From Pseudomonadota bacterium (lineage in GTDB: Bacteria; Pseudomonadota; Gammaproteobacteria; Burkholderiales; Burkholderiaceae_C): a stretch of DNA of 64,000 nt. The notes under the pieces are model-generated. The model was not told the origin of the DNA. It saw only the letters and a program-made list of their open reading frames with translations, and did not search any database. This document shows, in pieces, positions 9,358 to 18,641 of the stretch (its first letter is position 1; the number at the start of each line of letters is the position of its first letter). The DNA lies in NCBI GenBank assembly GCA_029779845.1, contig JAKOZT010000132.1:1-64000 (forward strand). Direction: 5' to 3'. The position numbers were made by a program, and so were the translations under genes.

Positions 9358-10719
9358 TCAGAGGTTGCGCACCAGCTCGATGGCCTGCTCGACACGCTCG
9401 ACGGCGTGGATGGTCAGGCCCTCGATCGGCTTCTTCGGCACGTTGGCCTGCGGCACCACGGCCACCGAGAAGCCGAGCTTGGCCGCCTCCTTCAGCCGCT
9501 CCTGGCCGCGCGGCGCGGGGCGCACCTCGCCGGCCAGGCCCACCTCGCCGAACGCAAAGAACCCGCGCGGCAGCGGCCGCGCGCGCAGCGAGCCCTGGAT
9601 CGCCAGCATCACCGCCAGGTCGGCCGCCGGCTCGCTGATGCGCACGCCGCCGACCGCATTGACGAACACGTCCTGGTCGAAGGTGGCGATGCCGGCATGG
9701 CGGTGCAGCACGGCCAGCAGCATCGCCAGGCGGTCGCGCTCCAGGCCCACCGACAGGCGCCGCGGGCTGGGGCCGCCGCCATCGACCAGCGCCTGCACCT
9801 CCACCAGCAGCGGGCGCGTGCCTTCCAGCGTCACCAGCACGCAGGCGCCGGGCACCGGCTCGCCGTGCGTGGAGAGGAAGATCGCGCTCGGGTTGGCCAC
9901 GCCCTTCAGGCCGCGCTCGGTCATCGCGAACACGCCGATCTCGTTGACGGCGCCGAAGCGGTTCTTGATCGCGCGCACCAGGCGGAAGCTCGAATGCGTG
10001 TCGCCCTCGAAATACAGCACCGTGTCGACGATGTGCTCCAGCACGCGCGGGCCGGCGAGCTGGCCGTCCTTGGTCACGTGGCCGACCAGGATCACCGTGG
10101 TGCCGCTCGCCTTGGCGGTGCGCGTCAGGTGCGCGGCGCATTCGCGCACCTGCGCCACCGAGCCGGGCGCGGAGCTGAGCTGCTCCGAATACAGCGTCTG
10201 GATCGAGTCGATCACGCACACCGCCGGCGCTTCGCTCTCCAGCGTCGCGAGGATGCGCTCGAGCTGGATCTCGGCCAGCACGCGCACCTGCGAGGCCTCC
10301 AGCCCGAGCCGCCTGGAGCGCAGCGCCACCTGCGCACCGCTCTCCTCGCCGGTCACGTACAGCGCCTTCATCTGGCGCGCCAGCGCGTCGAGCGCCTGCA
10401 GCAGCAGCGTGCTCTTGCCGATGCCGGGGTCGCCGCCGATCAGCACCACGCCGCCTTCGACGATGCCGCCGCCGAGCACGCGGTCCAGCTCGGCGATGCC
10501 GGTGGGCGTGCGCGCCACGTCGCTGGCCTCGATCTCCGACAGCGTAGCCACCGGCTGGCTGCGCGCCAGCGACTGGAAGCGGTTCTTGCCGGTCCCGCCC
10601 GGCTCGGCCAGCGTCTCGACCAGCGTGTTCCACGCGCCGCAGCCGGGGCATTTGCCCAGCCACTTGGGGCTGCTGGCGCCGCATTCGCTGCAGCTGTAGA
10701 TCGACTTTTCCTTGGCCAT
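9358..10719 (-). CDS. radA: DNA repair protein RadA
   Basis: A 453-residue RadA/Sms, a RecA-like ATPase that promotes branch migration in recombination. The four-cysteine zinc finger (Cys10, Cys13, Cys24, Cys27), Walker A GGDPGIGKST (95-104), RadA-specific KNRFG motif, and Lon-protease-like C-terminal domain are all present. The start at MAKEKSIYSC is the family start; a 27-residue upstream extension is rejected. A divergent LysE-type gene begins 34 bp upstream, so the two share a short regulatory gap. Confidence 0.96.
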   Translation of the reverse strand: MAKEKSIYSCSECGASSPKWLGKCPGCGAWNTLVETLAEPGGTGKNRFQSLARSQPVATLSEIEASDVARTPTGIAELDRVLGGGIVEGGVVLIGGDPGIGKSTLLLQALDALARQMKALYVTGEESGAQVALRSRRLGLEASQVRVLAEIQLERILATLESEAPAVCVIDSIQTLYSEQLSSAPGSVAQVRECAAHLTRTAKASGTTVILVGHVTKDGQLAGPRVLEHIVDTVLYFEGDTHSSFRLVRAIKNRFGAVNEIGVFAMTERGLKGVANPSAIFLSTHGEPVPGACVLVTLEGTRPLLVEVQALVDGGGPSPRRLSVGLERDRLAMLLAVLHRHAGIATFDQDVFVNAVGGVRISEPAADLAVMLAIQGSLRARPLPRGFFAFGEVGLAGEVRPAPRGQERLKEAAKLGFSVAVVPQANVPKKPIEGLTIHAVERVEQAIELVRNL

Positions 10720-10753
10720 GCGCGCCATTTTCGCCGCGCGGCGACAATGCGCC

Positions 10754-11380
10754 ATGCAACTCTCGACCTGGCTCGCTTTCTTTGCCGCCGCCTGGGCCAT
10801 CAGCCTCTCGCCGGGCGCCGGCGCGGTCGCCGCGATGAGCGCCGGCCTCAGCCACGGCTTCAGGCGCGGCTACGCGCTGACCTTCGGGCTGGTGGCCGGC
10901 ATCTGGACGCAGGTGCTGGTGGTCGGCATCGGCCTGGGCGCGCTGATCGCCGCCTCCAGCCTCGCCTTCACGATCGTCAAATGGGGCGGCGTGGCCTACC
11001 TCGTCTGGCTCGGCATCAAGCAATGGCGCGCGCCGGCCGTGCCGCTGGCCGCCGAGGACGACGAGGCGGCGCTGGCGACGCGCCGCGACCTCTTCGTGCG
11101 CGGCTGGATCGTCAACGCGCTGAACCCCAAGGGCACGGTGTTCCTGCTCGCGGTGGTGCCGCAGTTCCTCGACCTGACCCAGCCGCTGCTGCGCCAGTAC
11201 GCGGTGATCGCGCTGACGCTGGCCTTCACCGACCTGATCGTGATGGCCGGCTACACCGCGCTGGCCGCGCGCGTGCTGGGCGCGCTGAAGGCGCCCTCGC
11301 ACATCCGCGCGATGAACCGCGGCTTCGGCGCGCTGTTCGTGCTCGCCGGCACGCTGCTGGCGTTCTTCAAGCGCGCCTGA
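10754..11380 (+). CDS. LysE/RhtB family amino acid exporter
   Basis: A 208-residue membrane protein of the LysE/RhtB translocator family, with six hydrophobic segments, the N-terminal motif SLSPGAGAVAAMS and the central NALNPKGTVFLL motif. Members export amino acids such as homoserine, threonine or lysine; the substrate here is unknown. It is divergent from radA. The start MQLSTWLAFF is chosen over an upstream in-frame ATG that would overlap radA. Confidence 0.92.
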   Translation: MQLSTWLAFFAAAWAISLSPGAGAVAAMSAGLSHGFRRGYALTFGLVAGIWTQVLVVGIGLGALIAASSLAFTIVKWGGVAYLVWLGIKQWRAPAVPLAAEDDEAALATRRDLFVRGWIVNALNPKGTVFLLAVVPQFLDLTQPLLRQYAVIALTLAFTDLIVMAGYTALAARVLGALKAPSHIRAMNRGFGALFVLAGTLLAFFKRA

Positions 11381-11449
11381 GGGTATCGGCACGGGGTTAG
11401 GATGCGGCCCACGGCGGTTCGGCCGCCGCGTCTTCCCGGAGAAACGTCC

Positions 11450-11995
11450 ATGAACCGCAACACCCTCGGCTCGACCCTCGCCCTGGCGGGCGCGTTGCTC
11501 GCCGCCTGCAGCAGCACCCCCGTCGCCCCGCCGGCCTCGCCGGCACCGGCACCCGCGCCGGCCGCCGCGCCGACCCCGGCACCGAGCAGCACCGCAGCGC
11601 CGGCCTCGACCGTGTCCACCGTGACGCTGCCCGCGTACCTCGACCCGAACAGTGCGATCTCGAAGGAGCGCAGCGTCTTCTTCGATTTCGACGACTACTC
11701 AATCAAGCCCGCCTACACCGGCCTGGTGGAGCGCCACGGGCGCTACCTCGGCGCCAACGCCAAGCTCGCCGTGAAGGTGGAAGGCAATGCCGACGAGCGC
11801 GGCAGCGCCGAATACAACCTCGCGCTGGGCCAGAAGCGCGCCGAGGTGGTGCTCAAGGCGCTGAAGATCTATGGCGCGCGCGACAACCAGGTCGAGGCGG
11901 TGAGCTGGGGCGAGGAGCGCCCGGTGGCCAGCGGCCACGACGAAGCCGCGTGGGCCCAGAACCGCCGCGCCGACATCACCTATCCGAAGCAGTGA
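11450..11995 (+). CDS. Pal-like OmpA-domain lipoprotein
   Basis: A 181-residue outer-membrane lipoprotein. The signal peptide ends at a lipobox LLAAC (lipidated Cys20), then a Pro/Ala-rich linker, then a peptidoglycan-binding OmpA domain with VFFDFDDYSI, GNADERGSAEYN and NRRADITY motifs. It resembles Pal of the Tol-Pal system but no tolB or ybgF is adjacent, so it may be a second, stand-alone Pal paralogue. Its 3' end overlaps the convergent arfB gene by 20 bp. Confidence 0.9.
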   Translation: MNRNTLGSTLALAGALLAACSSTPVAPPASPAPAPAPAAAPTPAPSSTAAPASTVSTVTLPAYLDPNSAISKERSVFFDFDDYSIKPAYTGLVERHGRYLGANAKLAVKVEGNADERGSAEYNLALGQKRAEVVLKALKIYGARDNQVEAVSWGEERPVASGHDEAAWAQNRRADITYPKQ

Positions 11996-12389
11996 CCTTC
12001 GCGCGGCCGGCCTTCACGCCGCCGCGCAGCGCCTTGCCTTCCAGGCGGCGCTGCTGAGAGGCGCGCGTCGGCTTGGTCGGCCGGCGCGTGCGCGGAATGC
12101 GCGCGGCGCTTTCGATCAGCTCGCGCAGCCGCTCGATCGCCTCGACGCGGTTCTTCTCCAGGCTGCGCTGCGTCTGCGCCTTGATGACCACCACGCCGTC
12201 GGCGCTGATGCGCTGGTCGGCGAGCGCGCGCAGGCGCGCCTTCAGCTCCGCGGGCAGCGACGACGCGACGATGTCGAAGCGCAGGTGCACGGCGTTGGAG
12301 ACCTTGTTGACGTTCTGACCACCCGCGCCCTGGGCGCGGATCGCGCTGATCTCGATCTCGGCCGGATCCAGCTCGAAGGGGATGCGCAT
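11976..12389 (-). CDS. arfB: Alternative ribosome-rescue factor ArfB (YaeJ)
   Basis: A 137-residue ArfB, which hydrolyses peptidyl-tRNA on stalled ribosomes lacking a stop codon. The catalytic GGQ motif is at residues 23-25 in RAQGAGGQNVNKVS, and the basic C-terminal tail (RTRRPTKPTRASQQRR) that enters the mRNA channel is present. Size matches E. coli YaeJ (140). Gene end overlaps the convergent lipoprotein gene by 20 bp. It follows a small membrane protein gene by 7 bp and probably belongs to the alr transcript. Confidence 0.94.
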   Translation of the reverse strand: MRIPFELDPAEIEISAIRAQGAGGQNVNKVSNAVHLRFDIVASSLPAELKARLRALADQRISADGVVVIKAQTQRSLEKNRVEAIERLRELIESAARIPRTRRPTKPTRASQQRRLEGKALRGGVKAGRAKVTASDR

Positions 12390-12396
12390 CGCGCGC

Positions 12397-12636
12397 TCAG
12401 CCGCGCAGCAGCCAGGCCGCGAGCGCGACGCCCAGCAGCGCCGCGACGCCCAGCAGCCACCACACCCGCCCGCCGCCCGCGAGTCCGGCGTTCGGCTCGG
12501 CAGGGTCGTCGGCCACCTGCAGGTTGTCGCTCAGGTCGCCCATCTCCAGCCCGCTGTCGCCGCATTCGACACCGCCGCCGCCTCGCGCGGGCCGCGGCCC
12601 GCGCCGGCGCGTGCGCTCGTCGCCGCGGCCGCTCAC
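12397..12636 (-). CDS. Small single-pass membrane protein between alr and arfB
   Basis: A predicted 79-residue protein with a charged, arginine-rich N-terminal part and one C-terminal membrane helix (about residues 58-76, [20 protein letters not shown]), ending at once after it like a tail-anchored protein. I choose a GTG start that overlaps the alr stop codon in the GTGA arrangement; longer starts would lie inside alr. No family recognised. Coding status is supported mainly by the tight packing between alr and arfB. Confidence 0.6.
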   Translation of the reverse strand: MSGRGDERTRRRGPRPARGGGGVECGDSGLEMGDLSDNLQVADDPAEPNAGLAGGGRVWWLLGVAALLGVALAAWLLRG

Positions 12637-13739
12637 GCCACGCTCACCGGCACCCGCGGGGCCAGCGCACACAGGAGTTCGTAGCCCACCGTGCCGGCCG
12701 AACGCGCCACCTCGTCGACCGACAGCACGGCGCCGTTGGCCGCGCGGCCCCACAGCGTGACCTCGGCGGCCAGGCCCGCGTCGGGCACGGGGGTGAGGTC
12801 GACCGTCAGCATGTCCATCGAGACGCGCCCGACGGTGCGCGTGCGCACGCCGTTCACCAGCACCGGCGTGCCGGTGGGCGCGACGCGCGGGTAGCCGTCG
12901 GCGTAGCCGCAGGCCACCACGCCGATGCGCAGCGGCGCGTCGGCGGCGAAGTGGCCGCCGTAGCCGACGCGCTCGCCGGGTTGAAGATCCTGGATGGCGA
13001 TCAGCTTCGCCGAGAGCGTCATCGCCGGCTGCAAGTCCCAGCGCGCCGCGTCGTGCGCCGGGTGATCCGGCGAGGAACCGTAGACCATGATGCCCGGGCG
13101 CACCCAGTCGGCCGCGATCTTCGCCCCCTCGCCTTCGCCGCCGGCGAAGCGCAGCGTCGCTGCGCTGTTGGACAGCGAGCGCTCACCCGGCAGCTCGCGC
13201 GTCGCGGCCTCGAAGGCGTCGAGCTGCGCCGCCACGCCGGCCGCGCCGTCGGCATCGGCGAAGTGCGTCATCAGCGTGATCTCGTCGACCTGCGTCAGCC
13301 CCGACAGGCGCTGCCACGCCGCGCGGTAGTGCTGCGGGCGGAAGCCCAGGCGGTTCATGCCGCTGTTCATCTTCAGGAACACACGCTGCGGCGCGTGCGT
13401 CTTGTGGGCGGCCAGCATGTCGATCTGCGCGTCGTGGTGCACCACGTGCCAGAGGTCCAGGCGCGAGCAAAGTTCCAGGTCGCGCGGCTCGAAGCAGCCT
13501 TCGAGCAGCAGGATGGGGCCGCGCCAGCCCAGGTCGCGCACGCGCTGCGCCTCGTCGAGATCGAGCAGCGCGAAGCCGTCGGCGCCCGCGAGGCCCGCAT
13601 ACGCGCGTGCTATGCCGTGGCCGTAGGCATTGGCCTTGACGACGGCCCACACGCGCGCGTTCGGCGCGGCCTGCCGCGCGCGGCGCAGGTTGTGGGCCAG
13701 GGCCTCGGTGTGGATGGTCGCGGCGATCGGGCGGGGCAT
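12633..13739 (-). CDS. alr: Alanine racemase
   Basis: A 368-residue fold-type III PLP racemase that makes D-alanine for peptidoglycan. PLP Lys35 sits in [10 protein letters not shown], and the second catalytic base Tyr260 is in ERVGYGGHF; both are intact. The family motif [11 protein letters not shown] is near the end. It is divergent from lplT, with a 136-bp gap, and overlaps the following small membrane protein gene by 4 bp. Confidence 0.96.
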   Translation of the reverse strand: MPRPIAATIHTEALAHNLRRARQAAPNARVWAVVKANAYGHGIARAYAGLAGADGFALLDLDEAQRVRDLGWRGPILLLEGCFEPRDLELCSRLDLWHVVHHDAQIDMLAAHKTHAPQRVFLKMNSGMNRLGFRPQHYRAAWQRLSGLTQVDEITLMTHFADADGAAGVAAQLDAFEAATRELPGERSLSNSAATLRFAGGEGEGAKIAADWVRPGIMVYGSSPDHPAHDAARWDLQPAMTLSAKLIAIQDLQPGERVGYGGHFAADAPLRIGVVACGYADGYPRVAPTGTPVLVNGVRTRTVGRVSMDMLTVDLTPVPDAGLAAEVTLWGRAANGAVLSVDEVARSAGTVGYELLCALAPRVPVSVA

Positions 13740-13875
13740 GGTGCGGACGATTCTGCCAGCCGCGTCACGCCCGGCGAAAGCCCCGCCCTGAGGGCTCGTA
13801 ACCGCATGCTATAAACCGGCGCCGCCGACTCCTCCCCCGCATCCTCCGGGCTTCGCGCGAGCGACACGCCAGCGA

Positions 13876-15153
13876 ATGAAAAAAGGCTTCTACACCATCA
13901 TGTCGGCGCAGTTCTTCAGCTCGCTGGCCGACAACGCATTGCTGGTGGCGGCCATCGAACTGCTGAAGAGCTCCGGAGCCCCGACCTGGCACGTGCCGGC
14001 GCTGTCGCCGATGTTCGCGCTGTTCTACGTGGTGCTCGCGCCCTTCGTCGGCGCCTTCGCCGACGCCGTGCCCAAGGGCAAGGTGATGTTCGTCTCCAAC
14101 GCGATCAAGGTGATCGGCTGCCTGCTGATGCTGTTCGGCGGGCACCCGTTGCTGGCCTACGCGATCGTCGGCCTGGGCGCGGCGGCCTACTCGCCGGCCA
14201 AGTACGGCATCCTCACCGAGCTGCTGCCGGCCTCGCAGCTGGTCAAGGCCAACGGCTGGATCGAGGGCCTGACCATCCTGTCGATCATCCTGGGCATCCT
14301 GCTCGGCGGGCAGCTGGTGGGCCAGCGCATCTCGGGCCAGCTGCTGGCGCTGGACTTCCCGCTCATCGACACCGGCATCAACACGCCGCCCGAGGCGGCG
14401 ATCTCGCTGATCGTGTTCCTCTACGTCGCCGCGGCGCTGTTCAACCTGAAGATTCCGCGCACCGACGCGCCGCTGCAGCCGCTGGACCGCAACCTGCTCG
14501 CGCTGGTGCGCGACTTCTCCAACTGCAACGCGCGGCTGTGGAGCGACAAGCTCGGCCAGATCTCGCTGGCCACGACCACGCTGTTCTGGGGCGTGTCGGG
14601 CAACCTGCGCGTGATCGTGTTCGCCTGGGCCGCCGCGGCGCTGGGCTACACGACGACGCAGGCCTCCTCGCTGGTCGGCGTGGTGGCGATCGGCACCGCC
14701 GCCGGCGCGGTGATCGCCTCGCTGCGCTGCCGGCTCGACCAGGCCACCGGCGTGATCCCGCTGGGCACTGCGATGGGCGTGCTGGTGATCGGCCTGAACT
14801 TCATCGGCGATGTGCGGGTGGCGGCGCCCTTCCTGGTGCTGCTCGGCGCGATCGGCGGCTTCCTGGTGGTGCCGATGAACGCGCTGCTGCAGCACCGCGG
14901 CCACAACCTGATGGGCGCCGGCCGCTCGATCGCGGTGCAGAACTTCAACGAGCAGGCCTGCATCCTCGGCCTGGGCGCCTTCTACGCCGGCATGACCAAG
15001 TTCGGCCTGTCGGCGTTCGGCGCGATCACCATCTTCGGCGTGTTCGTGGCCGGCACGATGGAGCTGATCCGGCGCTGGCACCGCAGCAACTGCGTCAAGC
15101 ACAAGGAAGAGCTGGATCACCTGCTCGCCATCGCGCGCACCGACAAGCATTGA
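13876..15153 (+). CDS. lplT: Lysophospholipid transporter LplT
   Basis: A 425-residue major-facilitator protein of the LplT type, which flips lysophospholipids across the inner membrane for re-acylation. The N-terminal motif FYTIMSAQFFSSLADNALL and the inner YSPAKYGILTELLP motif are distinctive, and about 12 hydrophobic segments are visible. In enterobacteria lplT is fused to or next to aas; no acyltransferase gene is adjacent here. Confidence 0.93.
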   Translation: MKKGFYTIMSAQFFSSLADNALLVAAIELLKSSGAPTWHVPALSPMFALFYVVLAPFVGAFADAVPKGKVMFVSNAIKVIGCLLMLFGGHPLLAYAIVGLGAAAYSPAKYGILTELLPASQLVKANGWIEGLTILSIILGILLGGQLVGQRISGQLLALDFPLIDTGINTPPEAAISLIVFLYVAAALFNLKIPRTDAPLQPLDRNLLALVRDFSNCNARLWSDKLGQISLATTTLFWGVSGNLRVIVFAWAAAALGYTTTQASSLVGVVAIGTAAGAVIASLRCRLDQATGVIPLGTAMGVLVIGLNFIGDVRVAAPFLVLLGAIGGFLVVPMNALLQHRGHNLMGAGRSIAVQNFNEQACILGLGAFYAGMTKFGLSAFGAITIFGVFVAGTMELIRRWHRSNCVKHKEELDHLLAIARTDKH

Positions 15154-15157
15154 GCGC

Positions 15158-16045
15158 TCAGGCGCGGCTGTCGACGATCACCTTCTCGATCGCCGCCGCC
15201 CACGGCACGGCGAGCTTGCCGCAGCCGGCGCGGTTGAGGTGAATCTCGTTGATCCAGTCGCCGCTTTCGCCGGCGCTGCCCAGCGCGGCCGCGGCGAGCG
15301 CGATCCTGGTCGTGTCGAAGAAGTGCAGGTTCGGATAGCGCGCCTGATCGGCGGCGCATTCGGCGAACAGCGCGGCCAGCCGCCCGATCAGCAGCGCGGC
15401 GACGGCGGCGTAGTCGGCCTCGGGAATGCCGTAGGCCTGGATGGACGACAGCAGCCACGGCCCGATGCCCGGCCCGGCCGGCGCCGGTCGCGGCATCGGC
15501 ACCGCGTAGCCGTGCAGGAAGATCGGCGCGCCGCGCGAGGCGCCCTTGTCGCGCAGCGCGACGATGGCGTCGAGGTTGGCCTTGAAGTAGCCGCAGAAGG
15601 TCTGCCAGCCGGCGTCGCTCAGGTAGCGCGCCGCGCCCTCGCCGGCCGGCCCCCACTCGGCGGCCGTACGCAGCAGCCTCAGATTCAACGGCACGCCGGC
15701 GGCCCGCACGCCCAGCGCGTCGATCAGGTCGTTGCCGCCGCAGGACAGCACGATGCCGTCCCAGGCGCGCTGGCGCTTGCCGGCCAGCAGGTCGGCGAAC
15801 ACCGGGTCGCGGCTCAGCTCGGCCATGCGCTTGAGCGTGTCGCCCGGCGTGGCGCAGTTGACCGCCACCGCGGTCTGCGCAAAGCGCATCTCGAACAGCA
15901 GGTTGGCGTTCTTCAGCGGGTTGAGCGCGCCGATGGTGAACCACGAATCGCCCTCGGCCAGCAGGCGCAGGCCGTAGCCGCCGAGGTTGGGCGCGAGGTC
16001 GGGGGTGTCGAGGTCGGACGGGGCGTGGATCTTGACCGGGTTCAT
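15158..16045 (-). CDS. SGNH/GDSL-type hydrolase
   Basis: A 295-residue esterase-like protein with SGNH blocks: block I EGDSWF (nucleophile Ser34), block III GGND (102-105), and a block V-like DWINEIHLN near residue 270 supplying Asp and His. There is no signal peptide, suggesting a cytoplasmic location. The variant block I GDSW instead of GDSL is common in uncharacterised bacterial members. Start chosen at MNPVKIHAPSD, removing a 22-residue proline-rich extension. Substrate unknown. Confidence 0.8.
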   Translation of the reverse strand: MNPVKIHAPSDLDTPDLAPNLGGYGLRLLAEGDSWFTIGALNPLKNANLLFEMRFAQTAVAVNCATPGDTLKRMAELSRDPVFADLLAGKRQRAWDGIVLSCGGNDLIDALGVRAAGVPLNLRLLRTAAEWGPAGEGAARYLSDAGWQTFCGYFKANLDAIVALRDKGASRGAPIFLHGYAVPMPRPAPAGPGIGPWLLSSIQAYGIPEADYAAVAALLIGRLAALFAECAADQARYPNLHFFDTTRIALAAAALGSAGESGDWINEIHLNRAGCGKLAVPWAAAIEKVIVDSRA

Positions 16046-16152
16046 CGTGCGCTCTCCTCCATGATGGGCAGGGCACGGTAGCGCCGCGGCCGCGCGGGGG
16101 CAATCCGGCAAGCGTGGGAGCTTGCGCGCGCCCAGCAGGGAGAATCGACCGG

Positions 16153-17079
16153 ATGTCCTCGCCGTCTTCTTCCGCCTCGCTCGCCGCCCGCGCCCCGTTT
16201 GCCGCCCCGGCCGGCGCGCTGGTGATTAACGCCTTCGTCTGGGGCACCTCGTGGTGGCCGTTTCGCCAGTTCGAAGCGCGCGGCCTGCACCCGCTGTGTG
16301 CCACGGTGCTGATCTACGCGGCGGCGGTGCTGGTGATCCTGGCGCTGCGCCCGCGCGCACTCGCGCAGCTGCTGCGCGCGCCGGTGCTGTGGGTCCTGGT
16401 GATCGCCTCGGGCACCACCAACGCCGCCTTCAACTGGGCGGTGACGATCGGCGACGTGCTGCGCGTGGTGCTGCTGTTCTACCTGATGCCGCTGTGGACG
16501 GTGCTGCTGGCGCGCGTGCTGCTGCACGAGCCGCTGACGCGCAACGCGGCGGCGCGCGTGGCGCTGGCGCTGGCCGGCGCGGCGATCGTGCTGTGGCCGG
16601 CCGGGCGCAGCGGCTGGGACGCGCTGCCGCTGCCGCGCTCGCTGCCCGACTGGCTGGCGGTGCTGGGCGGCATGGCGTTCGCGCTGAACAACGTGATGCT
16701 GCGCCGCGAGGCGAAGCGCCCCGAGGAAGCGCGCGCGCTGGCGATGTTCATCGGCGGCATGCTGGTCGCCGGCGTGCTGGCGCTGGGGCTAAGCGGCGCC
16801 GGCCTGGTGGCGCCGCCGCCCGCACCGGCGGCGCCGTGGCTGGCGGGCATCGCGGTGATGGCGGCGTTGTTCCTGTTCGCCAATCTCGCGCTGCAATACG
16901 GCGCGGCGCGGCTGCCGGCCAACGTGACTTCGGTGGTGATGCTCACCGAGATCGTGTTCGCCTCGGTGTCGGCGCTGGCGCTGGGCGGCGGCACGCTGGA
17001 TGCGCAGCTGGTCGCCGGCGGCACGCTGATCCTGGCGGCGGCGCTGCTGTCCACGCTCTCCGGCGCGGACGCGCACTGA
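16153..17079 (+). CDS. EamA/DMT-family transporter
   Basis: A 308-residue membrane protein with ten hydrophobic segments in two EamA repeats (drug/metabolite transporter superfamily). The first repeat includes VWGTSWWPFRQFEARG and the second ends after YGAARLPANVTSVVMLTEIVF, where conserved repeat features are visible. Substrate cannot be predicted. Start chosen at MSSPSSSASL, after which a low-complexity N terminus leads directly into the first helix. Confidence 0.9.
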   Translation: MSSPSSSASLAARAPFAAPAGALVINAFVWGTSWWPFRQFEARGLHPLCATVLIYAAAVLVILALRPRALAQLLRAPVLWVLVIASGTTNAAFNWAVTIGDVLRVVLLFYLMPLWTVLLARVLLHEPLTRNAAARVALALAGAAIVLWPAGRSGWDALPLPRSLPDWLAVLGGMAFALNNVMLRREAKRPEEARALAMFIGGMLVAGVLALGLSGAGLVAPPPAPAAPWLAGIAVMAALFLFANLALQYGAARLPANVTSVVMLTEIVFASVSALALGGGTLDAQLVAGGTLILAAALLSTLSGADAH

Positions 17080-17086
17080 GCGACGT

Positions 17087-18001
17087 TCAGGCGGCCGCGG
17101 TGGCCGCGGCGTCCCACTCGAACTTCGGATCGACCTGCAACAGCGTGGCGATGAACTCGGTTTCGTGCAGCGGCTTGGTCAGGTAGGCGTCGCAGCCGGC
17201 CAGCGAACCGCGCACGCGGTCGGTGGCACCGTCCAGCCCGGTGACCATCACGACGACGGTGCGCAGCCCGGCGCGCTGCGCGCCGCGCTGCTTGAGGCGC
17301 TGGCACAGCTGCAAGCCGTCGACGCTGCCCGGCGGGCCGAGCACGACGTCGAGGAACACCATCTCGAAGGTGCGGCGCGACAGCAGTTCGAGCGCGGCCT
17401 CGCCCGACGCGCATTCGACCACGCGGTAGCCGAGGTGCTGCAGGCGCTGCTTGAGGAACTGGCGCGCGATCGGGCTGTCCTCGACCAGCAGCACCTCGCG
17501 CCCGCCGCCGCCGCGCGGGCGCGGCGCGGCCGCTGCGGGCACCGGGAGCGCCTCGGCCGGCGCTTCTTCCTGCGGCGCGGCACGGCGCTGCGGCAGGTCG
17601 TCGAGCCCGCCGCGCAGCGTGTCGATCTCCATCGGGTCGAGGTCCATCATCGCGCTGGGCGGCTCGGGCGCGTTCAGGCGCAGCTCGACCAGGTCGTCGA
17701 GCGCGCGCATCACGTGCATCGGGTCGATCGGGCGCGGCAGCCAGGCGGCCGCGCCGACCGGCGCGTGCGCGCCGACGAACACCGTGTCCTCGACGCGCTG
17801 GCCGCGCCGCACCACGGCCACCGAGGCGGGCTGGTCGGCGTCGGCGATCAGGAAGTCGGCCAGGCCGCTCTCGTCGACCTGGCGGAACGCCGGCTGGCGC
17901 CGCGCCGCGAGGCGGAAGAACGACGCCAGCGACTGTCGCTCGAAGGCCGAGAAGCCTTCGATGGCGACGGTGTAGGTGTCGACGAAACCGGGGACGGACA
18001 T
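17087..18001 (-). CDS. Two-part response regulator with C-terminal receiver domain
   Basis: A 304-residue protein whose C-terminal half (about residues 168-290) is a CheY-like receiver: acidic pair Glu174/Asp175, phospho-acceptor Asp218 in VFLDVVLGP, Lys276 in LTKP. The N-terminal half (1-110) looks like a degenerate receiver-like domain without a clear acceptor Asp, joined by a Pro/Ala linker. There is no DNA-binding domain, so output is likely by protein contact. No kinase gene is adjacent. Confidence 0.82.
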   Translation of the reverse strand: MSVPGFVDTYTVAIEGFSAFERQSLASFFRLAARRQPAFRQVDESGLADFLIADADQPASVAVVRRGQRVEDTVFVGAHAPVGAAAWLPRPIDPMHVMRALDDLVELRLNAPEPPSAMMDLDPMEIDTLRGGLDDLPQRRAAPQEEAPAEALPVPAAAAPRPRGGGGREVLLVEDSPIARQFLKQRLQHLGYRVVECASGEAALELLSRRTFEMVFLDVVLGPPGSVDGLQLCQRLKQRGAQRAGLRTVVVMVTGLDGATDRVRGSLAGCDAYLTKPLHETEFIATLLQVDPKFEWDAAATAAA

Positions 18002-18129
18002 GGGCTCGGATCATCGCGCGGCGCCGCGCGCCGTCAACCGAGCCTCCTGGGGATTGCCGGATTCTTGCCGGTGATTCATCACGCCGCCCCCTCGCCCGCT
18101 ACCATCGCGGCTCATCCCGGGAGTTGCCC

Positions 18130-18621
18130 ATGCCCAGCGTCTACGACTTCGAAGCCGTGTCGATCGACGGCAAGCCCGCGCAGCTCGCCAGCCAGCGCGG
18201 CAAGGTGCTCTTGATCGTCAACACCGCCAGCCAGTGCGGCTTCACGCCGCAGTTCGCCGGGCTCGAGCAGCTGTGGAAGGACTACCGCGATCGCGGCCTC
18301 GTCGTGATCGGCTTTCCGAGCAACGAGTTCGGCGGCCAGGACCCGGGCAGCAACGACGAGATCTCGTCGTTCTGCGAGCTGAACTACGGCGTGAGCTTCC
18401 CGATGATGGGCAAGGTGCAGGTCAACGGCGGCAATGCACATCCGCTGTGGCAGTACCTGACCAAGGAAGCGCGCGGCGTGCTCGGCACGCAGGCGATCAA
18501 GTGGAACTTCACCAAGTTCCTGATCGGCCGCGACGGCACCGTGCTCAAGCGCTACGCGCCCACCGACACGCCCGAGTCGCTGCGCAAGGACATCGAAGCC
18601 GCGCTCGCGGCGAAGGCCTGA
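18130..18621 (+). CDS. Glutathione peroxidase-like thiol peroxidase
   Basis: A 163-residue peroxidase of the bacterial GPx (BtuE-like) group. The peroxidatic Cys36 is in NTASQCGFT in place of selenocysteine; the Gln of [10 protein letters not shown] and the Trp of IKWNFTKFL complete the active site. Such enzymes reduce hydroperoxides using thioredoxin or glutathione. The ATG at 18130 is preferred over a TTG two codons upstream. The tyrB-like gene starts 20 bp downstream. Confidence 0.93.
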   Translation: MPSVYDFEAVSIDGKPAQLASQRGKVLLIVNTASQCGFTPQFAGLEQLWKDYRDRGLVVIGFPSNEFGGQDPGSNDEISSFCELNYGVSFPMMGKVQVNGGNAHPLWQYLTKEARGVLGTQAIKWNFTKFLIGRDGTVLKRYAPTDTPESLRKDIEAALAAKA

Positions 18622-18641
18622 TTCACTTCCCCAAGGACAGC

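Noticed and set aside
8477..11400. Large plus-strand frames across ilvE, radA and lysE
   Set aside because: They are antisense or frame shadows of well-identified genes.
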